DNA of 64,000 nucleotides from Actinomyces minihominis (GCF_900187855.1 NZ_FYEG01000006.1:1-64000), one strand, 5' to 3'; shown: positions 1 through 9,255, counted from the first letter of the stretch. Made by a program: numbers and translations. Notes: generated by a model not told the origin, from the sequence alone.

Positions 1-102
1 CCGGACCCCAACAATGGGACACCCAAACCAGCCCCGAAGACGGACTCTGGACACGAAAAGGCTGGGCAGGAAGATGGCAACCCTAACGACACGCCCGGCT
101 AA
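1..102 (+). CDS. C-terminal tail of an upstream protein (partial)
   Basis: An open plus-strand frame enters from the left edge and stops at TAA 100-102. It encodes about 33 residues rich in Pro, Asp, Asn, Gly and Lys, a typical disordered C-terminal tail. Codon third positions are mostly G or C, as in the genuine genes here. Low-complexity tails of this kind end several actinobacterial cell-wall proteins, for example class A penicillin-binding proteins, but there is too little to name the gene. It points towards the oppositely oriented tRNA-Leu. Confidence 0.45.
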   Translation, partial: PDPNNGTPKPAPKTDSGHEKAGQEDGNPNDTPG

Positions 103-201
103 AACACCACGTTCTGGCCATTAACCCACGGAAGACATCTGGCTTATAGGACATCTGGGGTCCTGAGCACCCGCACGCGCGACTGCCGCCCAGAAACACG
201 A

Positions 202-227
202 AAACCCAGGTCCTGAGACCTGGGTTT
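202..227 (-). terminator. Intrinsic terminator after tRNA-Leu
   Basis: A perfect 11-bp inverted repeat (202-212 with 217-227) encloses a 4-nt loop. On the minus strand it lies 4 bases beyond the tRNA-Leu 3' end and is followed by a T-rich run. It could also stop transcription coming from the partial plus-strand gene. Confidence 0.75.
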
Positions 228-231
228 GCTG

Positions 232-315
232 TGCGCGAAGGGGGAGTTGAACCCCCACGCCCTTTCGGGCACACGGACCTGAACCGTGCGCGTCTGCCTA
301 TTCCGCCACTCGCGC
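232..315 (-). tRNA. tRNA-Leu(CAG)
   Basis: The minus strand folds into an 84-nt class II tRNA. The acceptor stem is GCGCGAG paired with TTCGCGC, and the anticodon loop TTCAGGT gives anticodon CAG. A long variable arm typical of leucine tRNAs is present, and the T loop is TTCAACT. The discriminator is A and no CCA end is encoded. A leucine tRNA beside fhaA is also found in Mycobacterium, so the position is conserved. Confidence 0.95.
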
Positions 316-361
316 GCTGTCACCAAGAGCCAAGCAAGTTGAACTATTTGACGACTAGGTA

Positions 362-392
362 ACTATACAGAGTTGGCGGGGGAGGTAGTCAA
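362..392 (-). promoter_or_regulatory. Candidate promoter of tRNA-Leu
   Basis: On the minus strand TTGACT (387-392) is followed after 19 nt by TATAGT (362-367), close to the housekeeping-sigma consensus. It would start transcription about 40 nt upstream of the mature tRNA 5' end. The 19-nt spacer is one or two bases longer than ideal. The rest of 316-561 holds the upstream region of fhaA with no other clear feature. Confidence 0.45.
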
Positions 393-561
393 ACTGAATC
401 GAGCCCCGGAAACGTCGCGTCAGCCACACTCAGGGCCAGGAAATGCCCCGAAAGATCCCCGTAATCGCTGGCTGTTGCTAGTTACGGCAATGACCGTGGA
501 CATAGAATGTAATATCCACTGTGGGTGAATCGAACCCATGTGCAAACGCAGAGGAAATGGT

Positions 562-1272
562 GTGGGTATCTTTGACCGTTTTGAGAACGCCGTCGAAAAG
601 GGCGTGAACAGCGTCTTTTCGAAGGTGTTCCGCTCCGGATTGAAGCCAGTCGACATCTCCTCGGCTCTTCACCGAGTCATGGACGATCAGACTGAGGTGC
701 CGGAGGGGGCGGTGACCGCCGCTGCAAACCCGGTTGCTCCGAACATCTTCCTGGTCCGTGTGGCGAACACCGACCTTGAAGCCCTGCAGCAGGACGGCCT
801 CGAAGCGATAGCTGAAGAGCTGGAGCGGGACGCCACCCAGTACGCCGATGACCAGCACTACGTCCTCGCCGGACCCGTTTCGGTTGATTTTGAGGGCGCC
901 GACGAAGAGTCGACGGGAATGCTTGAGATCGTCGCAGAGGTTCGCCGTGGCAGCGTGGCTCCGGCTACCGGCGCAGCCCCCTCGCCCTCGCACCCCATCA
1001 TCGATGTGGATGGTGAGAAGTGGCTGCTGACCGAGGAGGTGACCGTGATCGGACGTTCCTCCACCGCTGACATCCAGGTTGATGACTCCGGTGTGTCGCG
1101 CCGCCACGTTGAGTTCCGCATTACCCCGCAGGGTGTCATCCTCACTGACCTCGGTTCCACCAACGGCACCTTTGTTGAGGGCCACCGGGTTGAGGCCGCA
1201 ACCCTACTCGACGGCAACCAGATCACTATCGGACGAACGCGCATCCTGTTCTGGACCCACCCGGAAGAGTAA
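562..1272 (+). CDS. fhaA: FHA-domain protein FhaA
   Basis: The 236-residue product has an N-terminal DUF3662-type domain (about residues 1-115), a short Ala/Pro-rich linker, and a C-terminal forkhead-associated domain. The FHA phosphothreonine-binding signature is visible as IGRSS, SRRH and LGSTNGTF. In mycobacteria FhaA binds phosphorylated MviN/MurJ and acts in PknB-controlled peptidoglycan synthesis. GTG 562 is chosen because GAGGA lies 6 bases upstream and the protein then begins with GIFDRFEN. An upstream in-frame ATG at 538 lacks such a site. This is the first gene of the kinase and cell-shape operon. FhaB follows after 6 bases. Confidence 0.95.
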   Translation: MGIFDRFENAVEKGVNSVFSKVFRSGLKPVDISSALHRVMDDQTEVPEGAVTAAANPVAPNIFLVRVANTDLEALQQDGLEAIAEELERDATQYADDQHYVLAGPVSVDFEGADEESTGMLEIVAEVRRGSVAPATGAAPSPSHPIIDVDGEKWLLTEEVTVIGRSSTADIQVDDSGVSRRHVEFRITPQGVILTDLGSTNGTFVEGHRVEAATLLDGNQITIGRTRILFWTHPEE

Positions 1273-1278
1273 ACCCAA

Positions 1279-1764
1279 GTGACCACTGACCTAGCCTTCA
1301 CCGTTTTCCGCATCGGGTTCCTCGTCCTCCTGTGGATAATGGTCTTTGGGGTGGTTGCCACGCTACGCAGCGACATATACGGCACCGTCGTAACACGTCG
1401 CGGAAGCGGTCGCGCCGCGTCCGAAGATAAGAAGAAAAGTGCGAAGAAAGAGCGCAAAGCAGCCCTTTCCCGCCAGCCCAGCAAGCTTATGATCACCGAC
1501 GGTCCCCTGACCGGAACCCTGATCCCCCTCGGCACAGCACCCATCACCATCGGTCGTTCGCCCTCATCAACCCTGGTTCTGGACGACCCCTACGTCTCGA
1601 CCCGGCACGCCGAACTTCGCCAGCTGGACGGAGAGTGGACCCTCATCGACCTCGGTTCCACCAATGGGACATTTGTTGAGGACGAGCGTGTCTTCCAGCC
1701 CATCATCCTCACCACGGGGGTTTCTGCCCGCATCGGGCAAACCTCATTTGAACTGGTGAGCTAA
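1279..1764 (+). CDS. fhaB: Membrane-anchored FHA-domain protein FhaB
   Basis: A protein of 161 residues. One N-terminal transmembrane helix (about residues 8-28) is followed by a basic Lys/Arg-rich linker and a C-terminal FHA domain with IGRSPSS, STRH and LGSTNGTFVE. Family members (FhaB/FipA) bind phosphothreonine marks and link Ser/Thr kinase signalling to the divisome. The start is GTG and the stop overlaps the pstP start as TAATG, which implies translational coupling. The coding sequence contains a chance or functional perfect DnaA box at 1331-1339. Confidence 0.93.
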   Translation: MTTDLAFTVFRIGFLVLLWIMVFGVVATLRSDIYGTVVTRRGSGRAASEDKKKSAKKERKAALSRQPSKLMITDGPLTGTLIPLGTAPITIGRSPSSTLVLDDPYVSTRHAELRQLDGEWTLIDLGSTNGTFVEDERVFQPIILTTGVSARIGQTSFELVS

Positions 1765-3050
1765 TGGCAACTGAGTTCGTTTTTGCCGCACGCAGTGACG
1801 TTGGTCTCCTCAGGACCAACAACCAGGATTCGGCCTACGCTGGGCCGCGCCTCCTGGTTCTGGCCGACGGAATGGGTGGGGCAGCCGGCGGTGACATTGC
1901 CTCATCCGTCGTGGTGGCGCACCTGGCCGTCCTCGACGAGGCTTCCGGAACAGCCAACACCCTTCTGGAGAACCTGGACCAGGCCATCCAGGCCGCCCAT
2001 AACGAACTCGTTGAGCGGTCCCAAAACGACAGCAAACTCCGGGGCCTAGGAACAACCTGCACGGCGATCCTCCGTTCCGGGAACAAGCTCGCCATGGCTC
2101 ACATCGGCGACTCCCGCGCCTACCTGTTGCGCGACGGCATTCTCACCCAGATCACCACCGACCACTCCTTCGTCCAGTACCTCATCGACACGGGACAGAT
2201 CACCAAGGAAGAGGCCGAGACCCACCCGAAACGCAACTACATCATGCGTGTCCTGGGGGACGCCCCCGGTGAGGTCGATGTTGACGAAACGATTCGCGAG
2301 GCCGTCCTCGGGGACCGCTGGCTCCTGTGTTCCGACGGCCTGTCGGGGGTGGTCTCCGAAGAGACGATCCGTGACGTCCTCGTCGAGTACGACGAACCTG
2401 ATACGTGCTGTGAAAAACTGGTTGAACTGGCACTTCTTGGTGGTGGACCCGATAACGTCACCTGCATTGTCGCGGATGTTGAGGACTCGGCCACGACGCC
2501 GGCCGAACCACCCATCATTGTCGGAGCCGCTGCCATCGACCGCCACGCCCCTTCCATGGGGACAGCCGGAGCTGCAGGCAGGGCCGCCGCCCTCAACTCA
2601 CCCTCTGAGAGGGTCACCTCCGAGGAAGATGAGGAACCCACTCTGCACCACCGCCGTCGCTGGCTGGGTCTAAGCCTTCTTGTTCTCGTCCTGGCGGCAG
2701 TTGCGCTAGGAACCGGCCTGCTCTGGCGCTGGTCCCAACAGCAGTACTACGTAATGCAAGAAAGCGGTAGCGTCGTCATCTTCCAGGGGATTCCCCAGCG
2801 GGTGCTGTCATGGGAGTTCTCCAGGCCCATCGAGGTTACCGACCTGCCCATCGACGGCCTTTCCGAGGCGGACCGGATTCGCCTCGAGGACCCGGTGGTT
2901 CGCGGCTCCCTCGAAGAGATTGATGCCTATCTGAGCGAAGTTCGCGAACGTATGTCCCTGAGCGCAAGAACCGTGAAGGTGCCGAACCTGGCTCTGCTAG
3001 AACCCCAGAGCGGGGCCCAGAAAACCCCCGCGATGTCCGGGGGTGAATGA
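1764..3050 (+). CDS. pstP: PP2C-family Ser/Thr phosphatase PstP
   Basis: A 428-residue protein that reverses phosphorylation by the PknA and PknB kinases encoded downstream. The N-terminal PP2C catalytic domain (about residues 5-235) carries metal-ligand motifs RTNNQD, ADGMGG, IGDSR, SDGLSG and GGPDNVT. A disordered linker and one transmembrane helix (about 297-320) lead to an extracytoplasmic C-terminal segment of about 105 residues. This is the same architecture as mycobacterial PstP. Its 3' end overlaps the rodA start by 4 bases. Confidence 0.96.
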   Translation: MATEFVFAARSDVGLLRTNNQDSAYAGPRLLVLADGMGGAAGGDIASSVVVAHLAVLDEASGTANTLLENLDQAIQAAHNELVERSQNDSKLRGLGTTCTAILRSGNKLAMAHIGDSRAYLLRDGILTQITTDHSFVQYLIDTGQITKEEAETHPKRNYIMRVLGDAPGEVDVDETIREAVLGDRWLLCSDGLSGVVSEETIRDVLVEYDEPDTCCEKLVELALLGGGPDNVTCIVADVEDSATTPAEPPIIVGAAAIDRHAPSMGTAGAAGRAAALNSPSERVTSEEDEEPTLHHRRRWLGLSLLVLVLAAVALGTGLLWRWSQQQYYVMQESGSVVIFQGIPQRVLSWEFSRPIEVTDLPIDGLSEADRIRLEDPVVRGSLEEIDAYLSEVRERMSLSARTVKVPNLALLEPQSGAQKTPAMSGGE

Positions 3051-4465
3051 TGGCGACCGTGCAGGTTTCCGGGGGGCGTCCCCTCGGCATTAGTCGTATC
3101 GGCCTCCTCATCCTGGCGGTGGGGATCGGTCTGCTGGGCCTTGTCCTCGCGGCCGTCAACAAGACGGGCGCGGCTCCCGCTCACCTGACCCTGATCATGG
3201 CGCTGTTTGTGGGCAGCGCGGTCTTTGCCGAGGTCGTAGTTCGACTGACCGCGCCCTACGCGGACCCCGTTATCCTGCCGATTGCGGTGACCCTGACCGG
3301 GCTGGGGATCGCAATGATCTACCGCCTTGACCTCTCATTCGAACGGATGGAGTTAGCCACCACCGGTCCACGTCAGGGTATCTTTGCCATGCTGGGCGTG
3401 ATACTCATGGCCGCGGTGCTGATCGTGGTGCGCAACCACAGGTCCCTGGCCAAGTACACCTACACATTCATGGTGATCTCTTTCGTCCTGCTTCTGCTAC
3501 CGGTCATTCCTGGTATCGGGGTAGAGAACTTTGGTTCCAAGGTGTGGGCCAACCTCTTTGGCTTCACCTTCCAACCCGCAGAGTTTGTCAAAGTCACCCT
3601 GGCTATCTTCTTTGCCGGCTACCTGGTTACCAACCGCGACAAGCTATCCGTCGGGGGCCCCAAGTTTCTCGGCATGCGAATGCCACGCCTACGAGACCTC
3701 GGACCAATCCTGGTGGTGTGGCTGCTCGGCGTTGCCATCCTGGTGCTGCAGAAGGACCTCGGCACCTCACTGCTCTTCTTCGGCCTCTTCGTCGCCATGC
3801 TCTACGTCGCAACCAACCGGGTCTCCTGGCTGGTAATTGGGGCCCTGCTGTTCATTCCGGCGGCCCTCCTGGCGATCAAGGCCTTCCCTCACGTACAGAA
3901 CCGGTTCACGGTCTGGCTCAACGCCCTCGACCCCGCCGTCTATGAGGCCACCGGCGGTTCATACCAGGTGGTTCAGGGCCTGTTTGGAATGGCTACCGGT
4001 GGGCTGCTCGGCACGGGTTGGGGTCGCGGCTACCCCCAGTTGGTGCCGCTGGCACAGTCGGACTTTATTCTTTCCTCACTGGCTGAAGAGTTGGGTTTGG
4101 TGGGCTTGGCCGCAATCCTCCTCCTCTACCTGCTTCTCGTTGAGCGCGGCATTCGCGCGGCTCTCGGCGCACGGGACGGCTTCGGCAAGCTCCTCGCTGT
4201 CGGACTCTCCTTCTCGTTTGCCATCCAGGTCTTCGTCGTCCTCGGTGGAATCACCCGTCTGATCCCACTGACGGGTCTCACTGCTCCATTCCTGGCCCAG
4301 GGTGGCTCTTCTCTGCTGTCCTCGTGGATCATGGTTGGCCTCTTGCTACGCATCTCTGACAGTGCCCGCCGACCCGGTCCGAAACCGACCCCATGGTTCG
4401 TCGGAGACGCCAAGCGTGATGAACCAGGACCTATCACCGCACCCATTCCGCAGGTGAAGCCGTGA
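3047..4465 (+). CDS. rodA: SEDS-family peptidoglycan polymerase RodA (FtsW/RodA/SpoVE)
   Basis: An integral membrane protein of 472 residues with at least ten hydrophobic helices. SEDS proteins are peptidoglycan glycosyltransferases that work with a cognate class B PBP. The characteristic SEDS stretch GTGWGRGYPQLVPLAQSDF, followed by EELG, is present, as is GLTAPFLAQGGSS. It sits between pstP (ATGA overlap) and pbpA (GTGA overlap), the position of rodA in actinobacterial kinase operons. It is therefore called RodA rather than the septal FtsW. A second in-frame ATG directly follows the first at 3050. Confidence 0.94.
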   Translation: MMATVQVSGGRPLGISRIGLLILAVGIGLLGLVLAAVNKTGAAPAHLTLIMALFVGSAVFAEVVVRLTAPYADPVILPIAVTLTGLGIAMIYRLDLSFERMELATTGPRQGIFAMLGVILMAAVLIVVRNHRSLAKYTYTFMVISFVLLLLPVIPGIGVENFGSKVWANLFGFTFQPAEFVKVTLAIFFAGYLVTNRDKLSVGGPKFLGMRMPRLRDLGPILVVWLLGVAILVLQKDLGTSLLFFGLFVAMLYVATNRVSWLVIGALLFIPAALLAIKAFPHVQNRFTVWLNALDPAVYEATGGSYQVVQGLFGMATGGLLGTGWGRGYPQLVPLAQSDFILSSLAEELGLVGLAAILLLYLLLVERGIRAALGARDGFGKLLAVGLSFSFAIQVFVVLGGITRLIPLTGLTAPFLAQGGSSLLSSWIMVGLLLRISDSARRPGPKPTPWFVGDAKRDEPGPITAPIPQVKP

Positions 4466-5913
4466 ACCCACAGATCCGTCGCATTTTTCTGGTTGTCCTC
4501 GGCCTCTTCGCCCTCCTCGGTATCTCCGTGACCTGGGTGCAGTTCGTGCAGGCTCCGGACCTGGTCGCCGACTCTCGTAACGCGCGCCGCTATCTCGAAG
4601 CCGCCTCCAAGGACCGCGGCCCGATTATCGTCGGCGGGTCCCCGGTGGCACTTTCCGAGCAGGTTGAGAACTCATCCAACTACCAGCGTGTCTACCCCGA
4701 TGGGAAGCTTTACACCCCCATCACCGGCTACTTCTCGGCTGTCAACCTCTCTGCCACGGGCCTTGAGGCAGCTGAGAACTCCGTGCTTGAGGGGGCGGGC
4801 AATGTTCTATTCTGGCAGCGGATTCGCGCATTGATTGCCGGCCAGCCCCGCCAGGGTGGGGGTGTTGTCACTACGATCGACCCCAACATCCAGGCTGCCG
4901 CAGCCGAACTGCTGGGTGATAACCCGGGCGCCGTGGTCGTCCTCGACGCCAAGACATCCGCGGTTCGTGCCCTCTACTCATCCCCCACCTACGATCCCAA
5001 CCCGCTGGCCTCACTGGACACCTCCGTCGCCGCGGAGGCCGCCAAAGAGCTAGAGGCGGATCCGGCCCGTCCCCTCGACAACCGTGCGATTGCGGGAAAC
5101 CGTTACGCCCCGGGATCAACTTTCAAGATCATCACTGCGGCGGCCATGCTCGAAGCTGGAATCTCCCCCAACACAGAGGTTGAGGCCCCGGTCTCCACTG
5201 TCCTACCCAACACGGACACCACCGTTTCCAACATCGACCAGTCGGAGTGCGGGAATGGTCACCCGACCTTCACCGAGGCGTTTGCCCGCTCCTGTAATAC
5301 CGCGTTCATCATCGAATCCCAGAAGCTGGCGCCGGACGCCCTCGCCAAGATGGCCGAGCGATTTGGCTTTGGTCAGACCCTGAACATTCCTCTCACGGTG
5401 ACTCCCTCAACCTTCCCCACCGATATGGATGCGGCTCAGACAGCCATGAGCTCCATCGGGCAGTTCGAAGTTCAGACCACACCGATGCAGATGGCGATGG
5501 TAGCCCAGGCTATCGCCAACGGCGGTGAAATGATGTACCCCTACCTGGTGGAGTCCATTGTGGATGCCGACAATAAGGTTCGCTCCACGACCTCAGCCCG
5601 GACCTTTGCCAACCCGATCAGCAAAGAGATTGCCTCGGAGATTGGTCAGATGATGGTCGCTACCGTCAACGAGCCCTACGGTACGGCCCAGTCCGCGGCA
5701 CTTCCCGGCATCCAGGTGGCCGCCAAGACCGGCACAGCCGAGGTCGGCGATGGGACCCGGGCGAACGCCTGGACTGTTGCCTACGCCCCCGCGGATGACC
5801 CGCAGCTGGTGGTTGCGGTGATCGTAGAGGGGACCGAGGAACGTCCCATCGCGCACGGCGGAGCGGTTGCCGCCCCGATGTCACGCGTCCTTCTTGAGGT
5901 GGGTCTGCGATGA
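4462..5913 (+). CDS. pbpA: Class B penicillin-binding protein PbpA (transpeptidase)
   Basis: The protein has 483 residues. An N-terminal membrane anchor (about residues 7-29) precedes a PBP dimerisation region and a transpeptidase domain. Catalytic motifs are S219-T-F-K222 (acyl-serine and lysine), S277-C-N279 and K422-T-G424. It cross-links peptidoglycan made by the adjacent SEDS protein and is the usual partner of RodA in this operon. The GTG start overlaps the rodA stop by 4 bases, and the gene overlaps pknA by 4 bases. Confidence 0.95.
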   Translation: MNPQIRRIFLVVLGLFALLGISVTWVQFVQAPDLVADSRNARRYLEAASKDRGPIIVGGSPVALSEQVENSSNYQRVYPDGKLYTPITGYFSAVNLSATGLEAAENSVLEGAGNVLFWQRIRALIAGQPRQGGGVVTTIDPNIQAAAAELLGDNPGAVVVLDAKTSAVRALYSSPTYDPNPLASLDTSVAAEAAKELEADPARPLDNRAIAGNRYAPGSTFKIITAAAMLEAGISPNTEVEAPVSTVLPNTDTTVSNIDQSECGNGHPTFTEAFARSCNTAFIIESQKLAPDALAKMAERFGFGQTLNIPLTVTPSTFPTDMDAAQTAMSSIGQFEVQTTPMQMAMVAQAIANGGEMMYPYLVESIVDADNKVRSTTSARTFANPISKEIASEIGQMMVATVNEPYGTAQSAALPGIQVAAKTGTAEVGDGTRANAWTVAYAPADDPQLVVAVIVEGTEERPIAHGGAVAAPMSRVLLEVGLR

Positions 5914-7244
5914 CGAACACTCCCGTAACACCGGGTTCTTCCCGGCATGACTCGGCCCCCCTTCGGGCCGGCCAGCAGCTGCAGGGTCGCTACAACCTGA
6001 TCAACCGGATTGCCACCGGTGGCATGGGTGAGGTGTGGCGGGCCCGTGACACCCTCACCGGTACCCTGGTGGCCGCCAAGGTGCTGCGCCCGGAACTGAC
6101 CGGTGAAGAAATCTCACTGTCACGCCTGCGGATTGAAGCCAAGAACGCCATGACCGCCCACCACCCCAATATTGCAGCGGTGCTGGATTCGGGTGAAAGC
6201 AACGGCCAGGGCTGGATCGTCATGGAGTTAGTTCAGGGCGACCCCCTGACGGATTTCGTCGGTGACGGCAAACGCCTCACGGCGGCGGAACTAATCCCCA
6301 TCCTCAGCCAGACCGCCTTCGCCCTCGACGGAGCCGCCCAGGCGGGAATCATTCACCGGGATATCAAGCCGGCCAATATCATGATCCGCTCCGACGGAAT
6401 GGTAAAGCTGACCGACTTTGGAATCTCCTACACCGACGGACAGGCCAATCTGACCGCCATCGGAATGGTGATGGGAACCGCGCAGTACCTGGCACCCGAA
6501 CAGGCGATGGGATCGGTGGCAACACACTCCGGTGACCTCTACTCCCTCGGGGTCATTGCCTACGAGGCTCTGGCTGGCTACCGCCCCTTCACGGGCAAGT
6601 CGGTGGTGGAGATTGCGATGGCGCACGTGAACGAGGACGTGCCCGCCCTGCCGGATGATGTGCCACGCCCCCTCGCCGAGGTCGTCTACACCCTTCTTGA
6701 GAAGGAGCCTGAGGACCGCCCCTCCTCTGGGACCGCCCTGGTGCGCATGCTGAGCCAGGTCGCAGATCAGCTAGGCATGTCCACAGCCCCGGTTCCCCTG
6801 AGGGTCCAGCCCGAAAAGGTCACTCCCCTACCCAAGCGCAGCGAACGCAGTCATGTTCCGGTCCACCCCACCGGACGGCCAGCCGAACAACGCGCCACCC
6901 GGGCACCGCGACCCAACCTGAATCCGGTCCGCCCCTCCATTGCCAATGCACGCGCGGGCACGGCCAAGGTCAGCCACTGGAAACCGGTGGTGCCATCGAC
7001 CCCAGTGACATCAAAACCCCCTACCTTTGCCAAGCGGTCTAGTGCACAAAAAGCCTCAAAGCCAGCACTAGACCCGGGTCTACTGGTCATAATCGGACTG
7101 GTCGTACTTACGATCGTTCTCATCATCATCGCGATGCTGCGTGACAGTCCCCAATCCACTGCACACGGTTCTCCCTGGACCGTGACGCCCATATCCATCA
7201 ACCTGGAGGTCGAACCATGGCTGACACCGATTCCCACCTTTTAG
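5910..7244 (+). CDS. pknA: Ser/Thr protein kinase PknA
   Basis: A eukaryotic-type kinase of 444 residues. The kinase domain (about 27-285) has glycine loop ATGGMGEV, catalytic K57 and E76, HRD at 149-151, DFG at 169-171 and APE at 195-197. A long basic Pro/Arg-rich linker leads to one transmembrane helix (about 391-412) and a short 32-residue extracellular tail without PASTA repeats. This is the standard PknA layout. PknA regulates cell elongation and division enzymes. The last 28 bases overlap pknB. Confidence 0.95.
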   Translation: MTNTPVTPGSSRHDSAPLRAGQQLQGRYNLINRIATGGMGEVWRARDTLTGTLVAAKVLRPELTGEEISLSRLRIEAKNAMTAHHPNIAAVLDSGESNGQGWIVMELVQGDPLTDFVGDGKRLTAAELIPILSQTAFALDGAAQAGIIHRDIKPANIMIRSDGMVKLTDFGISYTDGQANLTAIGMVMGTAQYLAPEQAMGSVATHSGDLYSLGVIAYEALAGYRPFTGKSVVEIAMAHVNEDVPALPDDVPRPLAEVVYTLLEKEPEDRPSSGTALVRMLSQVADQLGMSTAPVPLRVQPEKVTPLPKRSERSHVPVHPTGRPAEQRATRAPRPNLNPVRPSIANARAGTAKVSHWKPVVPSTPVTSKPPTFAKRSSAQKASKPALDPGLLVIIGLVVLTIVLIIIAMLRDSPQSTAHGSPWTVTPISINLEVEPWLTPIPTF

Positions 7245-9070
7245 GGGGCAGATATGAGATCCGCTCCCTAATCGGGCGCGGTGGAATGGCTCAGGTCCAC
7301 CTGGGACGCGATACCCGCCTCTCGAGGTTGGTGGCCATCAAAATGCTTCGTGTCGACCTCGCGCGTGACGCCGTGTTCCAGACGAGGTTCCGACGGGAGG
7401 CGCAGGCTTCGGCCTCTCTGAACCACCCGAACATCGTTGCCGTGTACGACACCGGGGATGAACCTGTTCGAGGCGCCGATGGGAAGACCATTTCGGTTCC
7501 CTACATCGTCATGGAGTACGTCGAGGGACACACCGTCAAGGAGTTGCTTGGCGATGCAACTCCCGTACCGATCCCGGAGGCGGTGGAGATTACCAGTGGC
7601 GTCCTCAACGCCCTGCAGTACGCCCACAACGCCGGACTTGTCCACCGCGACATCAAGCCCGGCAACGTCATGCTGACGAACAGCGGCAAGGTCAAGGTCA
7701 TGGACTTTGGCATTGCTCGGGCAATGGCGGACTCACAGGCAACGATGACCCAGACGAACGCCGTGATTGGAACCGCCCAGTACCTTTCTCCCGAACAGGC
7801 TCGCGGAGAGACCGTTGATGAGCGCTCGGACATCTACTCCGCCGGTTGTCTCCTTTTTGAGCTCCTGACGGGGCAGGCCCCGTTCAACGGTGACTCGGCC
7901 GTGTCGCTTGCCTACCAGCACGTCTCTGAGCCCCCACCGCTTCCCTCATCTATCGCGAGCGATATCCCCACCGAGATCGACCGTGTGGTCATGAAGGCCC
8001 TCGCTAAGGAGCCCGGGGACCGCTACGCCAGCGCATCTGCGATGGAAGCGGACCTGGTTCGCGCCTCAAAGGGACTGCCGATTCAGGCCCCACCGCTAGG
8101 CGCCTTTGCAGCCGGGGCGACGATGAGTCAGACGGCAGTCACCCAGCAGATGGGAGCCGCCACAGCCAGACCCAGCGCAGCCACCCAGACAATGCAGTAC
8201 ATGGGGCCGACTAGGACTGGGACCATACCCCCCTCGACCTCAACGGGTACCATTCCCACCCAGGGCCAGCCCCCCAAGAAGAAGCGCGGCATGGCGATTT
8301 TCGTCTGGCTCCTGGTTGCCCTGGCGGCAGCAATGGTCGGAACGGTCATCTACGTCATGCTGAACTCGAACAGCACCCCCGAGGTTGAGGTGGTGGAGGT
8401 TCCGAACGTGGTCGGGAGCACCCAGGCCGAGGCGAAACTGGCCCTTGAGGAACGGGGACTGATCTTCAGCCTGGACAGTGATAACCCGGTGATGGACACC
8501 GATGTTCCCGAGGGCAATGTTGCAGCCACCAACCCCGAGTCGGGCCGTGAGGTTGAGGTCGGTACAACCGTCCTCGTCCGACTGTCCGGGGGCGCCTCGA
8601 CAGCTCCGGTTCCTGAGACCCGCGGCATGACCCTTGAGCAGGCGACCGCCGCACTTGAGGCCGAAGGGTTCAAGGTCGCCAATGTTTCCAGCGCCAATGA
8701 TCCCGAGTTCCCCAAGGACACGGTGATTCGCTCCAGCCCGGCAGCCGGGACGACCGAGCCGAAGGGGGCGCAGATCAACCTGACGGTCTCCTCTGGAAAC
8801 GTGGAGATGCCGAGCACCGTCGGCATGGCGCTGGCCGATGCTGTCAGCCGTATTGAGGCCCTGAAGGGCATTCCCAGCATCACCTATGAGCAAAGTGACT
8901 CAATCCCAGAGGGTGCTGTCATCAGCATGACCCCGACAGGGGTTGTGCCGCAGGGCCAGACTATCTTCCTGGTCGTCTCCAGCGGACCACCCCCGACCCC
9001 GGAGCCCCCTCAGTCAGGGGCTGATCCGGCCACGGGAGGGAATCCCGGAAACTCCGGGAACAACGGCTAG
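7217..9070 (+). CDS. pknB: PASTA-domain Ser/Thr protein kinase PknB
   Basis: A 617-residue protein. The kinase domain (about 10-270) has K42, HRD 143-145, DFG 163-165 and SPE 191-193. A Thr-rich juxtamembrane linker, one transmembrane helix (about 358-381) and three PASTA repeats (about 393-458, 463-527 and 528-590) follow. PASTA domains sense muropeptides or lipid II. ATG 7217 is supported by GGAGG seven bases upstream, so the 28-base overlap with pknA is real. Mycobacterial PknB has four PASTA repeats, whereas this one has three and a Pro/Gly/Asn tail. Confidence 0.96.
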   Translation: MADTDSHLLGGRYEIRSLIGRGGMAQVHLGRDTRLSRLVAIKMLRVDLARDAVFQTRFRREAQASASLNHPNIVAVYDTGDEPVRGADGKTISVPYIVMEYVEGHTVKELLGDATPVPIPEAVEITSGVLNALQYAHNAGLVHRDIKPGNVMLTNSGKVKVMDFGIARAMADSQATMTQTNAVIGTAQYLSPEQARGETVDERSDIYSAGCLLFELLTGQAPFNGDSAVSLAYQHVSEPPPLPSSIASDIPTEIDRVVMKALAKEPGDRYASASAMEADLVRASKGLPIQAPPLGAFAAGATMSQTAVTQQMGAATARPSAATQTMQYMGPTRTGTIPPSTSTGTIPTQGQPPKKKRGMAIFVWLLVALAAAMVGTVIYVMLNSNSTPEVEVVEVPNVVGSTQAEAKLALEERGLIFSLDSDNPVMDTDVPEGNVAATNPESGREVEVGTTVLVRLSGGASTAPVPETRGMTLEQATAALEAEGFKVANVSSANDPEFPKDTVIRSSPAAGTTEPKGAQINLTVSSGNVEMPSTVGMALADAVSRIEALKGIPSITYEQSDSIPEGAVISMTPTGVVPQGQTIFLVVSSGPPPTPEPPQSGADPATGGNPGNSGNNG

Positions 9071-9084
9071 TTACCCGAACTCGG

Positions 9085-9111
9085 CACCACGGTCACACAT
9101 CGACCGTGGTG
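9085..9111. terminator. Inverted repeat at the pknB / small-protein convergence
   Basis: A perfect 10-bp inverted repeat (9085-9094 and 9102-9111) with a 7-nt loop lies between the convergent pknB and the small membrane gene. It overlaps the last codons of the latter. There is no T tract on either side, so it is only a candidate bidirectional transcription stop. Confidence 0.4.
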
Positions 9112-9245
9112 TCGAAGTATGTGGTGTTGACCCACGGGTAGACGTACTCAAACAGCAGGTAGACCGCCCCGGCAATAAGCAGCAGGGACCAGATCCACTT
9201 GAGCCACACCGGACCCGGCAAAAGACGGAAGATCGATCGGTACAT
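9093..9245 (-). CDS. Small single-pass membrane protein downstream of sortase E
   Basis: A 50-residue protein with one hydrophobic helix (about residues 13-34, WLKWIWSLLLIAGAVYLLF) and a short polar C-terminus. ATG 9245 is preceded by GAGG nine bases upstream and follows the sortase stop after 10 bases. It is therefore the last gene of the DUF881-sortase operon. Small membrane proteins of similar size are often found at this site in actinobacteria. No function is known and it resembles no named family strongly. Confidence 0.7.
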   Translation of the reverse strand: MYRSIFRLLPGPVWLKWIWSLLLIAGAVYLLFEYVYPWVNTTYFDTTVDV

Positions 9246-9255
9246 TCTGCTTACC

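Noticed and set aside
478-1185. Long minus-strand reading frame opposite fhaA (235 codons)
   Set aside because: It is antisense to a well-supported FHA gene, encodes no recognisable domain, and is typical of open antisense frames in GC-rich DNA.
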